Origin: Allodiplogaster sudhausi
Taxonomy: Eukaryota > Nematoda > Chromadorea > Rhabditida > Diplogasteridae
Length of the DNA: 64,000 bases
Direction of reading: 5' to 3'
Assembly: GCA_945643635.1 (NCBI GenBank)
Contig: CALZFC010000100.1
Coordinates: forward strand, 987,501-1,051,500
Notes under the pieces: model-generated
What the model saw: only the letters and a program-made list of their open reading frames with translations
Databases searched by the model: none
Told to the model about the DNA's origin: nothing
In this document: positions 57,501 to 64,000 of the stretch, piece after piece
Position numbering within the stretch: position 1 is the first letter of the stretch
Layout of the letters: every line of letters begins with the position of its first letter
Position numbers and translations under genes: made by a program

Positions 57501-60500
57501 AAGGCTTAAAGCAGAATACTAATCGATTAGCTAACATTTCTTGTGAGTACCTTCCCTGTCAGTGTTCTGTAACGGTGTCATGGCGCTGTCCTCTCTCTGG
57601 CTGTCTCTGCAGCTGTCAGGCTCTCTCATTGGATGGTGATCTCGCTCTCTCTCTTTTACTGTCTTTCTCTCCAATCTTTCTCTCCCTCTCTTTCTCTTTA
57701 TCTCGTTTCTCTCTCTCTCTCTCTCTCTGTCTCTCTATCTCTTTCTGCTAGATGTTATCACTCTTTCACTCTCCTCTCCCTCTATCTCCCTCTTACTCTC
57801 TCTTTCTCTGTCTCACTTCGATTCTTTGAAGTGTGTCGGAAGGGCTTATCTCTTTGCTTTGCCTTGGCCCATCGTTCTTATTTACTACCTTCAATGCGAA
57901 TCTGCGGTCTTCGCGGTGAAGGATTCCTCTCGCTGTCTGTCATCAATTATTGGCAATTTTGCACTCTCTCGTTTTCTTTCGCTTTCTCTCTCTCTCTTAC
58001 CTCCGCACTCTGTCTATTACTCCTGCACACACACTATCTCTCTCTTCCCCGTTCTATCTTCCGCCCATTCTCTGCTTCTCTCGTTCTCTCTCCTTCTCTC
58101 GTTCTCAATCCCTCGCTTTCTCGATCCCTGTCTATCATGCCATTCCCTTGCATGCAAAAGGTGTCACTCAGACATTTTAATGACCACCAGCGAGCGGGTG
58201 CAAATACTCTTCTTTACCGTACACAAGCTAGTCTGTAAGCATTTCCTTATCTGCAGTGGGAGGAAGTTTCATCTCGAGGTTATCATCGAAAAGAAAGTGT
58301 TTTGCATCGCCATTTTTAATAGTGACAGCAAAGAGAGATTCTCTGTTCTTCGATGATGATGCATGAAAAGGCACACAAAAGTATGTTTGAGTAGCATCTT
58401 TAATACTTATTTAGAGCACAAAAATATATTCTCTTCACCTTGTCATTGTTAGCATTTATTGCTATTAATGAGCATATAAAATGTGTTTTCTACATCAATG
58501 GCAGTGACCAAATACATATGTACATACATTGGAAGAGATTGCTCAAAGACAGCCGCGCATTACTGTTCTGTTCGGCCCCTGTTGTCCTCTCCCTTCCTTC
58601 GTAGTGTATACACAGTCTCTACGGGACCATCAAAGAGCATGAATGATAGTCGTGATCAACCTAGATACAATCCGAGTGTGATTGGTTGATACTACAGGCT
58701 CTGTCTCCTGCCTCCAAGGATTCAACCTCTCTTGTATGCATTTTGCTAACATAGCTTCTTGTAAACATAGCTTTTATGACCTTATCATCCTATAATAGCT
58801 TATGCGCTTTTGATGTCTGTTAGCGTTACAAACAAAAAACCTTTAATACCTTAACTAATTAGTCTGTTAACAAGAACCGTTAATACAGTTGCGAGCAAAA
58901 CTATGACGATCGATACACTTTGCAAAGAAAAAGAAAACTGCGAGAGAGTAAGAGAGGATATCACGCACGCACTCCTTGAACTGCTCGCTCTCTCATCTCT
59001 CTTTCTCTCTTTCTCTCTTTCTCTCTTCCTCTCTTTCTCTCTTCTCTCTCTTTATTCTTGCTGATAGACTCCTTTTCAACATAGGACTTTGCTCCGATCG
59101 AGACGGACTTCAACGCGCTCTACGTCAACAACATCTACCGACACGCATCGGATGTCTGCAATCGGCCGGTGGCGGGCGTTGTCGCGACCACCGTGCCGCT
59201 CAAGGAACGAGAGACGAGAGACAATGGATGGACTTATCAGTTAGACTAGGGATCCTCTCAGTTGGAAAAAGGGGTCCAGTCAATTAGAAAAAAACAGAAG
59301 TACTTTCAGTTAGAAAAGAGCCAGAGCCCTCTCACAATCAGTGAGAAAAAAGGAGTCCTTTCAGTTGGAAAAAGGGATCAAGTCAGTAATGAAAGGGAGC
59401 CTCTTTGTTTGAAAAGGATTCTTCTCTGTTAAACAAAGGAGGGGCTCTAGTCGGAAAAATGATCCTGACAGTTAGAAAAAAGAGGTCCTTTCAATTGGAA
59501 AAAGGGGGGTCCTCTCAGTTAGACAAGGGGTCGTCCATCTTGTGAATGTTTGCAAGAGTCAGGCTTTACATAGTCAGAAAAGCGCTTTTAATGGAGAGCA
59601 TGAAGATTTCCTTTTAATTTATTTTCATTATTCTAATTATTTCACATATTTTATTCCAAAAAGAGATCATAAACCCGTCATAAAATCGTTATAAAGACGT
59701 ATTGAAAAAAACATTTTTTTTCTACATATTTCAGCTATACGGGCCGAACGGATGAAGTGATCAACCTCGGCTCCTACAACTATCTCGGATTCTCGCAGAG
59801 CGAGGGCCCTTGCGCCGACGAAGCGACCGCCTTCATCGATTCGTTCGGCATTCATGTCGACGGCACGCGACATTCCGGCGGTTAGCAGCCTTAAAAATTT
59901 TTTTTCATTATTAAATAGTGCATTTTCTTCTTCTTTTTCGTAAAACCATAAGCTTTACTTTTAAAGCTGATGTTTTTTCATCGAAGCCTTTTTCATTCAA
60001 AAATTGAGAGCAAGAAATCGTCTGTATAATATTGAGAGATGCGTATAACAATAAGAGATTTAACTAAAGATATTTACAAAAAACAGCTGAAATTTATGAG
60101 TTAGATAATGTTAGTTTTCTGTCTTCAATTTTGTTTTACCTTGCGATACTTGAGGCAATCACCGTATCATCATCGAGCTAGAGCGCGAGATTGCGAGGTA
60201 CCTTGGCGTCGAGGATGTCATCACGTATCCGATGGGCTTTGGCTCCAATGCCATGGCCATTCCGACGCTTACCGATGAGGTTCGTACGTGTTTTTATGCA
60301 ATTATTTTAATTTGTATAAACAATCTTTTTATTAACTCTTTACTTACGCTTCGTTTATGTTAAAAAAAAATATATTGTTGGCAAAATATGACAAAAATCT
60401 TTCCTACATACATAGGAAGCTGCATCCTCTGATGATTCATGCTATAATTAGCAAAGAAGCGAAGAGTTATTTGTCTTTTGCGGTCAACAATCTATACTAC

Positions 60501-63500
60501 GTGTCAACAAATACAACAATAATTGTTGTCGTCTTTAGTCGCAAGTGATCTCTGTGCAATTTTGTGGCCTTTTGCCTTTTTGTTGTCTATATGGTTTCTT
60601 GTTTTTCACAAATGTGACACTTCAATGAGAAAGCTATCTTAGACTGGATTAGTGTTATAGAGGGTACACGACAGTGGTAACATTTCGAAATATAGGAGGA
60701 CAAGACGATAATTAACTGCGCAGATTCCAGCAAGTGAGAGCGGTTGGTTCAAAAGCGGAATGAGTTCAGGGGTTTATTTTTAAATTTTATTCTTCATATG
60801 TGCTCTTTAAAGAAATTTTTTCATATGGGGAGACTTGTCGAGCTCTCGTTGATTTTCAATTGAGAGCCATCCTTTCATGTGCAGTAATAAAGCATGTAGT
60901 GGCTGTTATTACCATTCCACGTTAATGGAGAACGAAAATTAACCGTAGGCAACTTCCATTTCCCTGAACATTGTAGTCGCGTTGCTCTAAAATCACATGC
61001 TTGCTCTTTTGTCCCTGTGTCAGGCGAAAAGCGCCAATTCAAAAGTGAGTTGTTGACTCCATTGAGGACACTCTTATACTCTCGGACGAGGTGAACCACG
61101 CGAGCATGTGCTTTGGCTGCCGGACAGCGTGCGTCACCGTCATTACATTCAAGCATAATAGTTAGTGCAAATGAGAGAGACAGACAGGGAGAGAGTAAAA
61201 GATAAAGAGCGAGAGAGAGAGAGACAGAGAGAGAGAGAAGAAGAAAACGGAGTGAGAAAGGGAGAGGAAAAAAAAGAGAGAACATATGTATACAGAGAAA
61301 TCCGGGCTTGACGTTACTTCTGCTCTTTTTATTCAGTACACAACAACTTGTTGAGATGTACGTGACGCGGAAGAGAAGCTTCGCCAGGCAATAATTCGTG
61401 GCAACCATAAGCGGAACGGCGCGCCATTCAAGAAGGTAATTAAAGGAGCTGCTGAGTGATTCTACAGCAGTACATTATTTATCAAAAAACCTTTTTCCTC
61501 TGCAAGCTACGTGACTCGCTCTCGCCTTTTACTCTTTCGAAAGGGCGGGAATTTAAACAAGGGTTTTTTGCATCTTTATAGGAGCCATACACGGCGCTGA
61601 CATATCCTGCACATTGTTTGAATATTCTGGCTTTTATTGCGTCGTCATTCTAAACTTGTAGAATAATTTGGTGTTTGGGCTCGGTTAAAAAGTACTAAAA
61701 GAAGAAGAAGAACAACAACAACAAGAAAGTTCAATCTGAATGAACTATACTTTCTCTTGAGGTGATCGTCGCGATCGAAGGCATCTACTCGATGGAGGGC
61801 TCCATCGTTGATCTGCCCGGATTTGTCGCGCTCAAGAAGAAGTACGGCCTCTATCTCTACATTGACGAGGCGCACTCTATCGGTATGTGCGATTTAAAGC
61901 AACAATCCTTTTCTTCTTTTAAAGAAAAATAATATTATTAATCTATTTACTTACATCAAAGGCGATAGAACAATTGAAGAATCGTGCGCGTTCCCGCATT
62001 AAAATATCAGTAAACTGAGCCGTAATCCATTTTTTTGAATTTTACTGACCATTTTAGTCTCGCGTCTCTCTAAAACACATGCTCTCTCGCCTTGTGTCAG
62101 GTGCAAAAAGGCGCGAATTTAAACGTGAGTTTTTTGGCACCTTTAAAGGAGCTCTCGGGCCGACCGGCCGCGGAATTGTCGAGTACTGGGGCCTGGATCC
62201 GCGCGACGTCGACTGCCTCATGGGCACGCTGACCAAGTCATTCGCTGGCTCTGGCGGCTACATTGGCGGCTCGAAGGTGGGGCGGGCAACGATTTGGCGG
62301 ACGCTACTTTTTCTACTCCAACAATTATATATAGTCTTCTACGAATCTCGAAGCGCCTCTCTTGGTCTCTATTGCTCGCTGCGTCTTCAATTGCTCGTTC
62401 TAATATTGTTACATAACTATTTGTAGGTACCGTAGAAAGTTGAATTGATTGATTGGTTTCTCTTGTTCTCTGTCTTTATCTCTCCTCCCCTCATTCTATC
62501 TTCATCATTCTCTCTTTCTCCTTGTCCCTCTCACTTTCTCTCGCCCGCTCCCCAATTATCCCTCATTCTCTCTACCTTCCCTCTTTCCTGTCTCCCTCTT
62601 CCTCTTTCCCTCTCTCTCTCTCCCTTCTCTCCCTCTCTCTTCTCTCTCTCTCTCCCCCAGCGTACCATCGACTACCTCCGTTCGCGCGGCATCGGTGCCT
62701 GCTACGGTGCCGTCCTCTCGCCTGCAGTGATCGGCCAAGTGGTCGGCGCGATGCGCATCATGACCGGCGCCGACGGCACTCGTATCGGACAGTGGAAGAC
62801 GGATCAGCTGAGGAGGAATACGAGGTCAGAGATCAGAGATCAATGATCAGTGATGGCTTACAAATTAAAGATCCTCACCGTATTACTCATCTATTTCCTT
62901 TTATTTATCTCCAAATTAGTCTCCCTCTCTCATTCCATTTGTCCCTCTCTATTTCTCTATATCTCTCCATTTCTCTCCTTCTCTATTTTCATAATCCCTT
63001 TCTCGTTCTCAGTTCTCTCTCTATCTATTTCTTGTAGCTTTTCTGTCTATATTTTTTCGTTGTCTCATCCCCTCTCTCTCTCTCTCCCTCTTTATCTTTC
63101 TCTCTCTTCTCTCTAGCATCTTTCTATAATATGAATGCATAGATACTTCCGCCGTCGCCTGGAGGCGATGGGCTTCCGGCTCGCGGGCCACGACGACTCG
63201 CCTGTCGTGCCACTCATGACGTACTTTCTCACCAAAGTCGTGTACGTTGTCGAAAGAGAGACTCTGAGATCGTAGAACAAAGAACAAAGATCAAAGATCA
63301 GAGATCGAGAATTTTTTTCGTAGTTTCCTTTTATGTATGTATGTAATTTCAAGACGAAGATTCATTTTTCCGAACACAAAAATCCAAGCTTTTTTCTCGC
63401 TAACTTGTAACACAGCATATCACTGTAGGTCGCTGACCTTGAATATCTCAAGAGATAGACAGCGTCTATATACATACATATGAGTATGAAAAAATTTTCC

Positions 63501-63889
63501 CGCCCGAAAAATGGCGGCAAATAATATTATTTAAAAAATTGAATATAATTAGTAATTAAAAACATTAAAATGTTTTCATGTTTCCAGTGCATTCGGCCGC
63601 GAAACACTTCGCCGTGGGGTCGCCACCATCTCCGTCGGCTTTCCGGCGACTCCGCTCACGGTGGCGCGCGCACGCTTCTGCCTCAGTGCCGAGCATACGA
63701 GAGAGCAGATCGATCAGGCATGTTTTTAGGATTTTGTTTTTCTTTTGTGCAGAGTTCATCCATTCATCCGCCTCCGATCATCTATTCTTGTTCATTTGCT
63801 TGGGCAGAGTTCATATCCGCCCCCCCCCCTCCCTTTCATCTCAGTTGATCGATTCTGTGGTTCATCTGGTCAATATGTTCAGGCAATAA
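54566..63889 (+). CDS. SPTLC2: Serine palmitoyltransferase, LCB2-type subunit
   Basis: PLP enzyme that condenses serine with palmitoyl-CoA, first step of sphingolipid synthesis, at the ER membrane. Confident exons: 57007-57184 (hydrophobic [15 protein letters not shown]), 59085-59239 ([19 protein letters not shown]), 59735-59880 ([16 protein letters not shown]), 60155-60279 ([15 protein letters not shown]), 61067-61160 ([15 protein letters not shown]), 61356-61435, 61762-61882 ([23 protein letters not shown]), 62149-62276 ([33 protein letters not shown] lysine codon 62235-62237), 62661-62824, 63143-63241, 63588-63717 ([16 protein letters not shown]), 63845-63889 (stop). Phases all agree. Likely N-terminal exons: 54566-54630, 55234-55302, 55907-55965, 56330-56371, 56611-56633, 56771-56817. 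GTRHSGG replaces the usual CSTRQ region. LCB2 versus its close paralogue is not separable here. Confidence 0.92.
59240..59540. repeat. Intronic minisatellite beginning at the 5' splice site
   Basis: Units of about 25-30 bases with CAGTTAGAAAAAGGGGTCCTCT-like sequence recur at least eight times from the donor of exon 59085-59239 onward. The true donor (CA|GTTAGAC) is the first repeat of the CAGTTAGA/CAGTTGGA phrase, so every later unit carries a similar donor-like site. Confidence 0.8.
60991..61066 (+). repeat. GGCGCGAATT-family repeat ending at a 3' splice site
   Basis: CTCTAAAATCACATGC, TGTGTCAGGCGAAAAGCGCC and AATTCAAAAGTGAGTT lead directly into the acceptor ATTGAG|GACACTC. Homologous, base by base, to 62067-62148, although the two introns are otherwise unrelated. 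Confidence 0.8.
61501..61585 (+). repeat. GGCGCGAATT-family repeat with an unused acceptor-like end
   Basis: GGGCGGGAATTTAAAC, a T-run and CATCTTTATAG|GAGCC resemble 62067-62148. It lies in mid-intron, 176 bases before the true acceptor at 61761, so its AG appears unused. Confidence 0.65.
62067..62148 (+). repeat. GGCGCGAATT-family repeat ending at a 3' splice site
   Basis: CTCTAAAACACATGC, TGTGTCAGGTGCAAAAAGGC, GCGAATTTAAACGTGAG, a T-run, then CACCTTTAAAG, the acceptor of exon 62149-62276. The most complete copy in the window. Confidence 0.8.
62466..62660 (+). repeat. Pyrimidine-rich (TC) tract before an acceptor
   Basis: Nearly 200 bases of C and T leading to CCCCCAG and exon 62661. Like the tract at 58987-59050 before exon 59085, it acts as, or has grown from, a polypyrimidine tract. 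Large ORFs through it are artefacts. Confidence 0.8.
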
Positions 63890-64000
63890 TTAGCACACAA
63901 AAAAGCGTCAAAACAATAACCTTTTTGCACGTTTTCAAGAAATCACAAACATATGTCCGTCGACGAACGAGTTGAACTGTACCAATGTTCCGGAGAAAAA
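63890..64000. other. 3' flank of the serine palmitoyltransferase gene
   Basis: Only 111 bases remain after the stop; no polyadenylation signal is obvious. Confidence 0.4.

Noticed and set aside
57633..58356. Overlapping ORFs of 176-201 codons
   Set aside because: Products of a pyrimidine-rich intron of the SPT gene; composition, not coding.
59240..59540. CRISPR-like array
   Set aside because: Units are contiguous and variable, with no spacers; it is an intronic minisatellite in a eukaryotic gene.

Overview
The window looks like nematode nuclear DNA. Exons are short and GC-rich, separated by AT-rich introns full of (TC)n/(TA)n tracts. The genes are a TWK-type two-pore K+ channel, a serine palmitoyltransferase subunit, and a large array of six-cysteine modules resembling the nematode C6 domain (from memory Pfam PF01681; no search was run). 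The species cannot be named from the sequence.

Layout. 1-6.6 kb: a minus-strand non-LTR retrotransposon (ORF1, endonuclease, reverse transcriptase) split by a 3.4 kb foldback element with TTAA target duplications and a cargo ORF. 6.6-12.5 kb: intergenic DNA with further foldback elements, an 840-bp near-perfect palindrome, and one orphan broken C6 exon. 12.6-16.4 kb: a decayed Maverick/Polinton block (integrase with chromodomain, then capsid-type genes), every gene frameshifted. 16.5-18.2 kb: satellites, including GGCCCC-rich islands. 18.2-40.2 kb, plus strand: about 28 C6-like modules. They form an 11-module block (18.2-27.1 kb), six odd modules (28.2-33.2 kb), and a second 11-module block (33.4-40.2 kb) colinear with the first. 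Introns between modules are phase 1 and introns inside modules are phase 0 wherever I could fix the phase. Several modules carry stops or frameshifts. 41.75-48.18 kb, minus strand: the K2P channel gene. 48.96-51.69 kb, plus strand: an unrecognised nine-exon gene. 54.57-63.89 kb, plus strand: a serine palmitoyltransferase LCB2-type gene, resolved exon by exon with matching splice phases.

The three downstream genes read without frameshifts, so breaks in the C6 array and in the transposons are more likely biological decay than poor sequence. Two signals cross gene boundaries. GC-AG introns are unusually frequent (six confident cases in three loci). A short dispersed repeat with a GGCGCGAATT core lies just upstream of 3' splice sites in two unrelated genes on opposite strands, always in the sense orientation of the host transcript.
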